DNA of 30,017 bases. Origin: BMS3Bbin11 sp034659075 (GTDB lineage Bacteria > Pseudomonadota > Gammaproteobacteria > BMS3Bbin11). Shown one piece after another: positions 16,223 to 24,088 of this stretch; the first letter of the stretch is position 1, and each line of letters begins with the position of its first letter. Made by a program: the position numbers and the translations under genes. The notes under the pieces are model-generated. The model saw nothing but the letters and a program-made list of their open reading frames with translations, did not search any database and was not told the origin of the DNA. The DNA is taken from NCBI GenBank assembly GCA_034659075.1, contig JAYEGM010000188.1, positions 1 through 30,017 on the forward strand, written 5' to 3'.

Positions 16223-18241
16223 ATGGATACTGCGGAGCAGATCGAACAGCTTAGGCAGCAGATCAGGGACTATAATTACCACTATTACGTACTGGATGAT
16301 CCACTGGTACCGGATGCCGAGTATGATCGCCAGTTTCGCCAGCTGTTAAGTCTTGAGCAGCAGCATCCGGAGTACCTGGCGCCGGATTCACCGACATCCC
16401 GGGTCGGTGATAAACCCCTCCCTCGTTTTGAATCGGTCAGGCATCAAATTCCTATGCTGTCATTGGCAAATGCTATGGATGATGAAGAAGCCCGGGCATA
16501 TGATCAACGGATCAGGCAGAAACTTGGGCTGGATATTGTCGAGTACAACGTTGAGCCGAAGCTTGATGGTCTTGCAGTGAGTCTCCTGTATGAGCAGGGT
16601 CGGCTGGTGCAGGCTGCCACCCGGGGTGACGGCACCGTAGGTGAAGATGTCACGCAAAATATTCGCACTATCGAGAGCATTCCTTTACGGCTCAGGGGCG
16701 AGAAGCCACCAGAAATGCTTGAAGTACGAGGTGAAGTCTACATGCCTAAAGCCGGCTTCGAGGCACTGAACAAAAATCAGCTGAAGGCGGATAAAAAACC
16801 CTTTGCCAATCCACGTAATGCTGCAGCGGGAAGTCTGCGTCAGCTTGATCCAAAGATTACGGCATCGAGACCACTGAATATTTTTTGCTATGCCGTGGGC
16901 AGGGTAGAGGGTATCGAATTACCGGCAACCCAGTCAGCCCGGCTTGCCGAATTAAAAACATTTGGACTCCGGGTTTGCCCCGAGGTTGATGTGGTAAAAG
17001 GTATCGATGCCTGTCTTGCCTATATGAACCGTCTTGGAAATAAACGGGTGCAGTTGCCCTATGAAATTGACGGTGTAGTCTACAAGGTGAATGACATGGT
17101 CCAGCAGGAAGTGCTCGGTTTTATTTCTCGTGCGCCACGCTGGGCAATTGCGCATAAATTTCCACCGCAGGAAGAGATGACAGTTCTTGAGGCCATTGAT
17201 GTTCAGGTAGGACGTACGGGTGCATTAACACCGGTCGCCCGCTTAAAACCTGTTTTTGTCGGCGGGGTCACCGTCAATAATGCCACTTTACATAATGCAG
17301 CTGAAATTAAACGGCTTGATGTTCGAGTGAGGGATACGGTCATCATACACCGGGCGGGAGATGTCATTCCAAAAATTACCGGGATTATCCTGGCCAGAAG
17401 GCCGGCAAACTCTGTACCTTATGAATTCCCAGCGGTCTGCCCTGTCTGCGGGTCGGAGGTGGTAGTAGATGAAGGTGGAATCATCTCGCGTTGTTCGGGT
17501 GGTCTGTTCTGTGATGCTCAGCGTAAACAAAGTATCAAGCATTTTGTTTCCAGAAATGCCATGGATATTGACGGCCTGGGAGCTAAGCTGGTTGAGCAAT
17601 TAGTGGATGCCGGTTTGATTCGAAACGTGAGTGATATATATCATTTACAGGCTGAGCAGCTGCTTAAGCTGGAGCGTATGGCTGATAAATCAGCGGCAAA
17701 TTTAATCAATGCCATAGAGAAGAGTAAACAGACAACCCTGCCACGTTTCCTCTATGCCCTTGGTATTCCACAGGTCGGAGAAACAACGGCCTTAACGCTG
17801 GCAAGGCGTTTTACGGACATAGGCAGTATACGATCTGCTTCAATAGAAGAATTGCAGTCAGTTGATGATATCGGGCCTGTCGTTGCCCTGGATGTGACGA
17901 CTTTTTTCAGGCAGGCCCACAATCTTGAGGTAATAGACCGGCTAATCCGCTCCGGCATACACTGGCCTGAAATTGACAGACAGGTCCAGCATGAATCGTC
18001 ACTTGGCGGCAAGGTGTTTGTGATTACAGGCACGCTGTCTGAAATGTCACGCAGTGAAGCCAAAACAATGCTTCAGGCAATGGGGGCAAAAGTCAGTGGC
18101 AGTGTCTCCAGCAAAACAGACTATGTACTAGTGGGTGAAAATCCGGGATCAAAAGCAACGAAAGCGATGGAATTGGGTATTGAGATACTTGATGAAGCTG
18201 GCTTAAAGCAGTTGCTTACTCTGGATAATAAGGAGGTATAA
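16223..18241 (+). CDS. ligA: NAD-dependent DNA ligase LigA
   Basis: The 672-aa product has the full ligase length. The order is the Ia domain (N-terminal YNYHYYVLDDPLVPDAEYD, NAD binding), the nucleotidyltransferase domain with adenylated lysine K113 in EPKLDGLAVS, the OB fold, a four-cysteine zinc finger (CPVCG ... CSGGLFC), helix-hairpin-helix repeats, and a C-terminal BRCT domain (about 595-672, GKVFVITGTLSEMSRSEAK). It seals nicks in replication and repair. It follows zipA by 12 bases; smc-zipA-ligA is a standard gammaproteobacterial order. Confidence 0.97.
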   Translation: MDTAEQIEQLRQQIRDYNYHYYVLDDPLVPDAEYDRQFRQLLSLEQQHPEYLAPDSPTSRVGDKPLPRFESVRHQIPMLSLANAMDDEEARAYDQRIRQKLGLDIVEYNVEPKLDGLAVSLLYEQGRLVQAATRGDGTVGEDVTQNIRTIESIPLRLRGEKPPEMLEVRGEVYMPKAGFEALNKNQLKADKKPFANPRNAAAGSLRQLDPKITASRPLNIFCYAVGRVEGIELPATQSARLAELKTFGLRVCPEVDVVKGIDACLAYMNRLGNKRVQLPYEIDGVVYKVNDMVQQEVLGFISRAPRWAIAHKFPPQEEMTVLEAIDVQVGRTGALTPVARLKPVFVGGVTVNNATLHNAAEIKRLDVRVRDTVIIHRAGDVIPKITGIILARRPANSVPYEFPAVCPVCGSEVVVDEGGIISRCSGGLFCDAQRKQSIKHFVSRNAMDIDGLGAKLVEQLVDAGLIRNVSDIYHLQAEQLLKLERMADKSAANLINAIEKSKQTTLPRFLYALGIPQVGETTALTLARRFTDIGSIRSASIEELQSVDDIGPVVALDVTTFFRQAHNLEVIDRLIRSGIHWPEIDRQVQHESSLGGKVFVITGTLSEMSRSEAKTMLQAMGAKVSGSVSSKTDYVLVGENPGSKATKAMELGIEILDEAGLKQLLTLDNKEV

Positions 18242-18270
18242 TACCTTGCCAAAGGCAACAGGAATCTAAA

Positions 18271-19041
18271 ATGACGGGAAAACCAGACAAATCAGTCCGC
18301 AAGGGTATCTACATCCTGCCCAACCTGTTTACCACCGGCGCGCTGTTTGCCGGTTTTTCAGCCATCATACAGGCCAGCAATGGTAAGTTTGAGCTGGCGG
18401 CAATTCTTATTTTTGTTGCCATGGTGCTCGATGGCCTCGATGGACGTGTCGCACGCATGACCAATACCACCAGTGAATTTGGTATACAGTATGACAGCCT
18501 GTCAGATATGGTTTCGTTCGGACTGGCTCCGGCACTGGTGGTTTATGAATGGTCTTTAAATTCCATGGGAAAGCTGGGCTGGATGCTTGTCTTTATCTAC
18601 GCCGTGGCCGCAGCGCTCAGGCTGGCACGTTTTAATACCCATGCTGCCGATGAAAAAATATTTTTTCAGGGACTGCCCAGCCCCTCTGCGGCAGCTATCA
18701 TTGCTTCGTTCATATGGGTGGTCAATGACTACGGCATGAGCGGGGCTGAGTTCAAAATACCCATCTTGCTGCTGACCCTGACAGCTGCCATCCTGATGGT
18801 CAGCAACGTGCCGTTCCGCAGTTTCAAGGACTTTGATCTGAAAAGCCACGTCCCGTTTGTCGTACTGCTAGGTATCGTTATTGCCCTGGTAGTCATTGTT
18901 TATGACCCGCCCAGGGTCTTGTTCGCGGGTTTCTTCATTTACCTTGTTTCCGGGCCGGTTACTGCTTTGCTGCATCGGAAGAAAAAGGGAGGTGATCAGG
19001 GTGACGGGGATGATGAGGGTTCTGTACCAGGTTCTGACTGA
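18271..19041 (+). CDS. pssA: CDP-diacylglycerol--serine O-phosphatidyltransferase
   Basis: PssA makes phosphatidylserine, the precursor of phosphatidylethanolamine, at the inner membrane. The 256-aa protein has the CDP-alcohol phosphotransferase motif D57-G-x2-A-R-x8-G-x3-D75-x3-D79 and about seven hydrophobic segments, with a charged C-terminal tail (RKKKGGDQGDGDD). This is the membrane-spanning type (Bacillus-like), not the soluble E. coli type. It starts 29 bases after ligA with AGGAA before the ATG. Neighbouring leuA is a common partner of pssA in proteobacteria. Confidence 0.93.
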   Translation: MTGKPDKSVRKGIYILPNLFTTGALFAGFSAIIQASNGKFELAAILIFVAMVLDGLDGRVARMTNTTSEFGIQYDSLSDMVSFGLAPALVVYEWSLNSMGKLGWMLVFIYAVAAALRLARFNTHAADEKIFFQGLPSPSAAAIIASFIWVVNDYGMSGAEFKIPILLLTLTAAILMVSNVPFRSFKDFDLKSHVPFVVLLGIVIALVVIVYDPPRVLFAGFFIYLVSGPVTALLHRKKKGGDQGDGDDEGSVPGSD

Positions 19042-19062
19042 ATTTTCCTTAATAAAACGTTT

Positions 19063-19152
19063 TACGTGTTACGTGTTACGGATTACGTAAAAATCAAAAC
19101 CAAAAAACCCAAAACCGTAAACCGTAAACCGTAAACCGTAAACCGTAAACCG
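19063..19152. repeat. Inverted arrays of a 7-base repeat after pssA
   Basis: Four 7-base units led by TACG (TACGTGT, TACGTGT, TACGGAT, TACGTAA) run from 19063 to 19090. After a purine-rich spacer, five perfect copies of ACCGTAA (19114-19148) plus ACCG follow. ACCGTAA is the reverse complement of TTACGGT, so the two arrays face each other and can fold into a long imperfect hairpin. TTTTACG (19060-19066) and CGTAAAA (19086-19092) also pair within the left array. It may act as the 3' end of the pssA transcript. Copy number is likely variable between strains. Confidence 0.8.
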
Positions 19153-19161
19153 AATCAGGTA

Positions 19162-19191
19162 TTGCAATGTGATCGTAGATTATGCGATATT
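19162..19191 (+). promoter_or_regulatory. Possible promoter of the leuA leader region
   Basis: TTGCAA (19162-19167), an 18-base spacer and GATATT (19186-19191) resemble a sigma-70 promoter. A start of transcription just downstream would leave little or no leader before the ATG at 19198. Weak evidence from sequence alone. Confidence 0.3.
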
Positions 19192-19197
19192 TAAGTC

Positions 19198-19308
19198 ATG
19201 TTACAGGCAGGTCAAAAAATTACTTGGTCATTAAACGCAGCAGCGCCCGTTGTTGCAGTTTCTTCGCTTGCCGGTTTCTCTCTCCTCAGCACTCTGCTGC
19301 TGCGCTAG
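19198..19308 (+). CDS. Putative leucine-rich leader peptide upstream of leuA
   Basis: A 36-codon frame, ATG to TAG, ends 116 bases before leuA. Eight of the 36 residues are leucine and the C-terminus reads SLLSTLLLR, with codons CTC CTC AGC ACT CTG CTG CTG CGC TAG; a VVAV stretch lies upstream. A run of the regulated amino acid just before the stop is the hallmark of attenuator leader peptides such as E. coli leuL, although the sequence itself is not leuL. The start is uncertain: no good Shine-Dalgarno sequence precedes the ATG, so translation may begin on a nearly leaderless mRNA. It could be a chance frame; the position, size and codon run are the reasons for listing it. Confidence 0.45.
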   Translation: MLQAGQKITWSLNAAAPVVAVSSLAGFSLLSTLLLR

Positions 19309-19398
19309 TTCAGCGCACATATTCCTAGACATAAGCTTTAATTATTTTCTCCATTTTTATATGGAGTGCATGTTAATCTTGGCGCTGAAAATATTCAG
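19236..19398 (+). promoter_or_regulatory. Attenuator-like alternating RNA helices before leuA
   Basis: Three helices compete. Segment 1 (CGCAGCAGC, 19236-19244) pairs with segment 2 (GCTGCTGCG, 19296-19304), which overlaps the leucine codons. Segment 2 (TGCGCT, 19301-19306) pairs with segment 3 (AGCGCA, 19312-19317). Segment 3 (TTCAGCGC, 19309-19316) pairs with segment 4 (GCGCTGAA, 19382-19389), close to the leuA ribosome binding site. A small local hairpin, CTGAA/TTCAG (19385-19398), competes with the last. This 1:2, 2:3, 3:4 layout is that of classical attenuation, but no U-run follows, so control might be at translation. The rest of the 383-base gap (19042-19424) holds only the 7-base repeats and the leader frame. 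Confidence 0.35.
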
Positions 19399-19424
19399 TA
19401 CCAAAAGTAATACAGGATACAGAG

Positions 19425-20975
19425 ATGAGCGATTCATTAATTATATTTGATACGACCTTGCGTGACGGCGAACAAAGCCCCGGCGCATCGATGACGCGCG
19501 ATGAGAAAGTACGAATCGCACGCAGTCTGGAACGTATGCGGGTGGATGTTATCGAGGCCGGTTTCCCTGCTGCCAGCAAGGGTGATTTTGAGAGTGTGCA
19601 TGCGGTGGCTTCCGTCGTAAAAGAAAGTCGGGTTTGCGGTTTGGCCCGAGCTATAGAAAGCGACATACAGGCAACTGCCGATGCCATTAAACCGGCGGAG
19701 AAGAACCGCATCCATACTTTTATTGCGACCTCGCCGATACATATGCAGGAAAAGTTGCATATGACACCGGAGCAGGTGCTGGAGCGTGCGGTCTGGGCGG
19801 TAAAATTTTCTCGTCAGTTCACTGATGATGTCGAGTTCTCTCCGGAAGATGCAGGCCGTTCGGAGGAAGACTTTCTGTGCAAGGTGATCGAGGCGGTTAT
19901 TGCTGCCGGAGCGACCACTATAAATATTCCGGATACCGTGGGTTACAATTTGCCGGGACAGTTTGGCAAATTGATTGCAAATTTACGTCAGCGTATTCCT
20001 AATTCAGATAAGGCCATTTTTTCGGTTCATTGCCATAATGATCTCGGTATGGCGGTTGCCAATTCGCTGAGCGCGGTACTCAATGGTGCTCGGCAGGTTG
20101 AATGTACCATAAATGGCCTCGGTGAAAGGGCGGGAAATGCCGCACTGGAAGAGATCGTGATGGCAGTAAAAACTCGCCAGGATGTGTTCGACTGTGCTAC
20201 CGGCATAGACACAACGCAGATTGTACCGACCAGCCGACTGGTCTCGAATATCACCGGCTTTGCTGTACAGCCAAACAAGGCGATAGTCGGTGCCAATGCC
20301 TTTGCCCATGAGTCGGGTATCCATCAGGATGGTGTCATCAAGAAGCGTGAGACTTACGAAATCATGCGCGCTGAAGATGTCGGCTGGGCACACAATCGCA
20401 TGGTGTTGGGCAAGCACTCCGGTCGCAATGCCTTTCGTACCCGGCTGAAAGAGTTAGGCATAGAAATAGAAACTGAATCAGCACTGAATTCCGCTTTTTC
20501 CCGATTCAAGCAGCTTGCGGACAAGAAACATGAAATATTTGACGAAGATCTGCAGGCATTGGCCACCGAAGAGTCAACAGACCAGGAGAAAGAAGCGGTA
20601 AAACTGGTTACATTGAAAGTATGTTCTGAAACAGGTGAGACGCCGGTGGCGGAAGTCACACTGAATATCAATGGAACGGATATGTCAGCATCCATGCCGG
20701 GCGGTGGTCCGGTTGATGCGGCCTTCAAAGCTATTGAGGCCATAATTAATTGCGGCTGCAAATTACTGCTTTATTCAGTCAACAATATTACTACCGGCAC
20801 AGACTCGCAGGGTGAAGTGACTGTTCGTATTGAGAAAGACTCCCGCATCGTGAATGGTACAGGGGCTGACACCGATATTGTCATTGCCTCTGCCAAGGCT
20901 TATCTGAATGCGATGAACAAGATGAAGGTTGACCTGGATCGTTCACACCCGCAGTCCTCCCAGCCTCCAATCTGA
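19425..20975 (+). CDS. leuA: 2-isopropylmalate synthase
   Basis: LeuA condenses acetyl-CoA with 2-oxoisovalerate, the first committed step of leucine synthesis. The 516-aa protein is the full-length form. The TIM barrel begins FDTTLRDGEQSPG (8-20), the metal ligands are H202 and H204 in HCHNDLGMAVANS, and HESGIHQDG marks the linker. The C-terminal LeuA regulatory domain, which binds leucine for feedback inhibition, covers about 390-500. The ATG follows AGGA with normal spacing. A leucine-rich leader frame precedes it. It is followed by the uracil-DNA glycosylase gene after 17 bases. Confidence 0.96.
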   Translation: MSDSLIIFDTTLRDGEQSPGASMTRDEKVRIARSLERMRVDVIEAGFPAASKGDFESVHAVASVVKESRVCGLARAIESDIQATADAIKPAEKNRIHTFIATSPIHMQEKLHMTPEQVLERAVWAVKFSRQFTDDVEFSPEDAGRSEEDFLCKVIEAVIAAGATTINIPDTVGYNLPGQFGKLIANLRQRIPNSDKAIFSVHCHNDLGMAVANSLSAVLNGARQVECTINGLGERAGNAALEEIVMAVKTRQDVFDCATGIDTTQIVPTSRLVSNITGFAVQPNKAIVGANAFAHESGIHQDGVIKKRETYEIMRAEDVGWAHNRMVLGKHSGRNAFRTRLKELGIEIETESALNSAFSRFKQLADKKHEIFDEDLQALATEESTDQEKEAVKLVTLKVCSETGETPVAEVTLNINGTDMSASMPGGGPVDAAFKAIEAIINCGCKLLLYSVNNITTGTDSQGEVTVRIEKDSRIVNGTGADTDIVIASAKAYLNAMNKMKVDLDRSHPQSSQPPI

Positions 20976-20992
20976 GCAGAGAGGAACGCCTT

Positions 20993-21697
20993 ATGTCTCC
21001 TATGAGTGATCTGCACAGGCAAGTGCTCAAAGATATGGGCATTGATGTCTGGCTGCTTCGGGATAACGTCGAAGCAGCCGAACAGGTTCCTGAAGTCCAG
21101 CCAGATATCGCTGTAGCGGCAGATGACAATGAAGATAGCTGGAACGTTCTGCAAAAAGAGGTGCAAGCCTGTCAGCGTTGTGCCCTGTCAAAAAGCCGTA
21201 GCCAGACAGTTTTCGGCAGCGGGAGTACTCAGGCTGAACTACTGTTGATTGGTGAGGCCCCGGGTGCAGAGGAGGATCGTCAGGGTTTGCCTTTTGTTGG
21301 CAAGGCCGGAAAGCTGCTGGATGCAATGCTGCTGGCTATCGGCCTGCAGCGTGATCAGGTGTATACCTGTAATATTCTCAAATGCCGGCCGCCAAATAAC
21401 CGCAATCCGCAGGCAGCAGAAGTAGCAGCCTGTGCCCCTTTTCTTAGTGCACAGATTGACTATATTAAGCCAAAAGTTGTACTTGCCCTGGGGCGTTTTG
21501 CGGCCCACAGCCTGCTGCAGACGGAAATGCCTGTTTATAAAATGCGCGAAAATAATAATATCCTGCCGGGAACCGAAATACCGGTAGTTGTGACATATCA
21601 TCCGGCAAGTCTGTTACGAAATCCTGAGCAGAAGGCCCAGTCATGGCAGGATTTGTGCAGGGTCACTCGATTACTAGCATCGCATGCAGGAGACTAA
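20993..21697 (+). CDS. Uracil-DNA glycosylase, family 4 (4Fe-4S type)
   Basis: This enzyme removes uracil from DNA to start base-excision repair. The 234-aa protein has the family-4 active-site motif GEAPGAEEDRQGLPFVGKAG (87-106) and the late motif TYHPASLLRNP. Four cysteines, C60, C63, C131 and C147, have the positions of the iron-sulfur ligands. The N-terminal 50 residues form a variable, acidic extension often seen in proteobacterial members, beginning near LHRQVLKDMGIDVWL. The start could also be the ATG four codons later. It sits 17 bases after leuA and 6 before rimI; pairing with rimI is common. Confidence 0.92.
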   Translation: MSPMSDLHRQVLKDMGIDVWLLRDNVEAAEQVPEVQPDIAVAADDNEDSWNVLQKEVQACQRCALSKSRSQTVFGSGSTQAELLLIGEAPGAEEDRQGLPFVGKAGKLLDAMLLAIGLQRDQVYTCNILKCRPPNNRNPQAAEVAACAPFLSAQIDYIKPKVVLALGRFAAHSLLQTEMPVYKMRENNNILPGTEIPVVVTYHPASLLRNPEQKAQSWQDLCRVTRLLASHAGD

Positions 21698-21703
21698 AAG
21701 GCT

Positions 21704-22165
21704 TTGACGCAGGGCATACATCCAACAGGCATTCGCCCGATGCGGGAGATTGATTTAGATGAGGTAATGGAAATTGAAACTGCATCCTACGAATTCCCGT
21801 GGACAGAAGGGATATTTCGTGACTGCCTGCATAACCAGTATCTCTCTACACTTTTTGTGCAGCAAAAAAAAATCCTTGCCTACACTGTAGCGCAATACAT
21901 TATTGATGAATGCCACTTGTTAAATCTTTGTGTGCGGGAGACAGAAAGAGGCAAAGGTTTAGGTGAGAAAATGGTGCAGCACCTGATGAACCAGGCGCGG
22001 CAGAATGACATGGGGTCGATCTTTCTCGAAGTGAGGATGTCTAATGCGGCAGCAATAAAGCTGTATGACAAGCTGGGTTTTAATGAAATCGGATTGCGCA
22101 GGGGATACTACCCGGATAAAAATGGACGGGAAGATGCGTTAGTACTGGCGCATGAGATATTTTGA
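21704..22165 (+). CDS. rimI: Ribosomal protein S18-alanine N-acetyltransferase RimI
   Basis: RimI acetylates the N-terminal alanine of ribosomal protein S18. The 153-aa GNAT protein has the conserved start IRPMREIDLDEVMEIETASYEFPWTEG, the acetyl-CoA loop RETERGKGLGEKM, and the C-terminal NAAAIKLYDKLGFNEIGLRRGYY motif. The start TTG 21704 is preceded by AAAAGG, only a short spacer away, and by CAGGAG further up; an ATG at 21740 would remove 12 residues but keeps the fold. It ends the leuA-side transcription unit, before a convergent TRAP operon. Confidence 0.92.
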   Translation: MTQGIHPTGIRPMREIDLDEVMEIETASYEFPWTEGIFRDCLHNQYLSTLFVQQKKILAYTVAQYIIDECHLLNLCVRETERGKGLGEKMVQHLMNQARQNDMGSIFLEVRMSNAAAIKLYDKLGFNEIGLRRGYYPDKNGREDALVLAHEIF

Positions 22166-22212
22166 AAGTTTCAAATTTTAATTCAATAAGCAAAACTAAA
22201 TATCAAAACAAC

Positions 22213-22247
22213 CTTTCGCGGGGATCGCAGTGATCCCTGCAAGAAAG
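22213..22247. terminator. Bidirectional terminator between rimI and the TRAP operon
   Basis: GCGGGGATC (22218-22226), loop GCAGT, GATCCCTGC (22232-22240) forms a 9-bp stem with one G-U pair, extended by CTTTC (22213-22217) with GAAAG (22243-22247). T-rich sequence follows on both strands (TTTGATCTTCC on +, GGTTGTTTTGATA on -), as expected between convergent genes. Confidence 0.55.
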
Positions 22248-22270
22248 ATATTTGATCTTCCTTTTTATTA

Positions 22271-23545
22271 TTATGGACCAAGAAATACCAGGCTTAATGA
22301 CGGGAAGTAGGTAATGACCAGCACCGCAAAAAGCAGAATAAAGAAGAACGGCAGGGTCGCAATATATAATTCCATCACCGGTTTATTGAAGCGGTAGCTG
22401 GCAATGAACAGGTTCATGCCTACCGGTGGTGTGAAGTAGCCCAGTTGCATGTTCGCCAGGAAAACAATGCCGAGGTGTACCGGGTGTATGCCATAACCGG
22501 CGGCGATGGGCAGAATGATGGGGATGATAATGATCAGGGCTGAGAATATATCCAGCATCATACCCAGCACCAGTAAAAATATGTTCAGTGCAATCAGAAA
22601 TGTCCATTTGTTATCGATATGTGCACGTATGGTCTCAAACAGGCGGGTAGGGATATCCGCATCAATCATGTAATTGGTTGATGCCAGTGACACGCCCAGG
22701 ATCAGCAGTATTGCACCAACCAGAACCATTGACTCACGGATAATTACCGGCAGTTCCCGCAATTTTACTTCACGCTTTATGAAGACCTCGACAATTAGCA
22801 CATAGACGGCAGTGACGGCAGCGGCCTCAGAGACGGCGATATAGCCGCCGTATATGCCACCCAGTACCAGGAAAGGCAGGGGGATTTCCCAGATGGATTC
22901 CCGAATGGCGGCAAAGATTTCCCTGCCGTCCAGTTTAGTTGTCAGTTGGCCTTTGGGCTGTTTCCACATACTCCAGCCTGATAACAGGATCACCATCAGC
23001 AAGCCGGGCAGGATGCCGGCAAGGAACAAATCATCAATATTGACCGGTGTATCCAGTGATGCCTGTTGCGCGATTACGCCATAGAGGATCAGCGGTAATG
23101 AGGGGGCAAACAGCAGGCCCAAACTGCCGGAAGTCGTGATCAGACCCAGATTGAACCGCTCCGGGTAGCCCGCCTGCTGCAGCGCCGGATAGAGCAGGGC
23201 GCCCAATGCTACGATAGTAACACCCGAGGCACCGGTAAATGCCGTGAAAAATGCACAGGCTGTCAGCGCAACAATAGCTAGCCCGCCCGGCATCCAGCCC
23301 AGCAGGGCATGTGCCATGCGTACCATGCGGGCGGGTGCCTGGCTTTCACCCAGCAAATAGCCGGCAAAGGTAAACAGCGGAATGGCCAGCAGTACCGGCA
23401 TCTCGGCGAGACGGTATATCTCGATAGTGACTACCTGCAGGTTGATTTCTTCGCTATGAAAGCCCCACAATGCACTGCCGCCGATGATGCTGAAAAGCGG
23501 AGCACCCAGCAATGCCAGTATCAGGAGAATGACTGCAATGATCAC
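22271..23545 (-). CDS. TRAP transporter large permease subunit (DctM/TatM type)
   Basis: The 424-aa protein has about twelve membrane segments and is the ion-coupled transport subunit of a TRAP system. Family motifs include AIPLFTFAGYLL, FTAFTGASGVTIVALGALLYPAL, PSLPLILYGVIA and, near the C-terminus, GYFTPPVGMNLFIASY. The start is GTG 23545, overlapping the small permease stop in a GTGA, which implies translational coupling. It is the last gene of the T-P-Q-M operon. The substrate cannot be told from the permease. Confidence 0.93.
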   Translation of the reverse strand: MIIAVILLILALLGAPLFSIIGGSALWGFHSEEINLQVVTIEIYRLAEMPVLLAIPLFTFAGYLLGESQAPARMVRMAHALLGWMPGGLAIVALTACAFFTAFTGASGVTIVALGALLYPALQQAGYPERFNLGLITTSGSLGLLFAPSLPLILYGVIAQQASLDTPVNIDDLFLAGILPGLLMVILLSGWSMWKQPKGQLTTKLDGREIFAAIRESIWEIPLPFLVLGGIYGGYIAVSEAAAVTAVYVLIVEVFIKREVKLRELPVIIRESMVLVGAILLILGVSLASTNYMIDADIPTRLFETIRAHIDNKWTFLIALNIFLLVLGMMLDIFSALIIIIPIILPIAAGYGIHPVHLGIVFLANMQLGYFTPPVGMNLFIASYRFNKPVMELYIATLPFFFILLFAVLVITYFPSLSLVFLGP

Positions 23546-24033
23546 TGGTCAGGGGCTCCCTTGACTACCTTAATCAGGAGAACGATAACCTGGAAGGTAT
23601 AACGCAGGGCAATGACGGCAAATCCGAAGGGAATAATCGATTCAGTCAGCCAGGCCGGTACCGAGGCAAATGCGGTGACGCCTGAATGCCATTCGTCTAT
23701 CAGGAAAAGGAAAGAATGCCATGCAATGATTGCAGAAACTATTGCCGCAAATGAACGGGTAATAATATTGCTGATGACTTTTAATTTTTCGGACAGTATG
23801 CGGGTGAGGACATCGACACTGATCTGTTTATCCTGGCGGGTCGCGACCAAAGCACCAAGCAAGCCGACCCACAGTACAAGAACACGCAGCAGAGGATCCA
23901 GCCAGATTGTGCCGCTGCCGAAGAAGTTTCTCATCACAATTTGACTGAAGGCCAGTGTCACCATGGCCAGCAGAATGATGACCAGCAGGCTATCTTCTAT
24001 GTTGTGAAGAATTTTTACACCGCGCTGCAGCAT
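23542..24033 (-). CDS. TRAP transporter small permease subunit (DctQ/TatQ type)
   Basis: The 163-aa protein has four membrane helices. The conserved sequences IVMRNFFGSGTIWLDPLLR and GALVATRQDKQISVDVL lie in the second helix and following loop, as in DctQ proteins. It partners the large permease in the inner membrane. I chose ATG 24033, which has TAAGGA about 7 bases upstream. A longer frame reaches back to 24114, but it would overlap the binding-protein gene and its 27 extra residues are hydrophilic and not family-like. Confidence 0.88.
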   Translation of the reverse strand: MLQRGVKILHNIEDSLLVIILLAMVTLAFSQIVMRNFFGSGTIWLDPLLRVLVLWVGLLGALVATRQDKQISVDVLTRILSEKLKVISNIITRSFAAIVSAIIAWHSFLFLIDEWHSGVTAFASVPAWLTESIIPFGFAVIALRYTFQVIVLLIKVVKGAPDQ

Positions 24034-24088
24034 GGAATATTCCTTATCGGTATATTTTAATGCAGTACAGTTGTAGTCAACAGCCTGT

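Noticed and set aside
19063..19152. CRISPR array
   Set aside because: The units are 7 bases with no spacers and no cas genes nearby; it is a simple tandem repeat.
19250..19450. 66-codon plus-strand frame overlapping the leuA start
   Set aside because: It reads the leader region in another frame, runs into leuA, and has no leucine-codon logic or ribosome binding site; the 36-codon frame fits better.
20004..20417. Minus-strand 137-codon frame within leuA
   Set aside because: It lies wholly inside the conserved leuA barrel and has no recognisable features.
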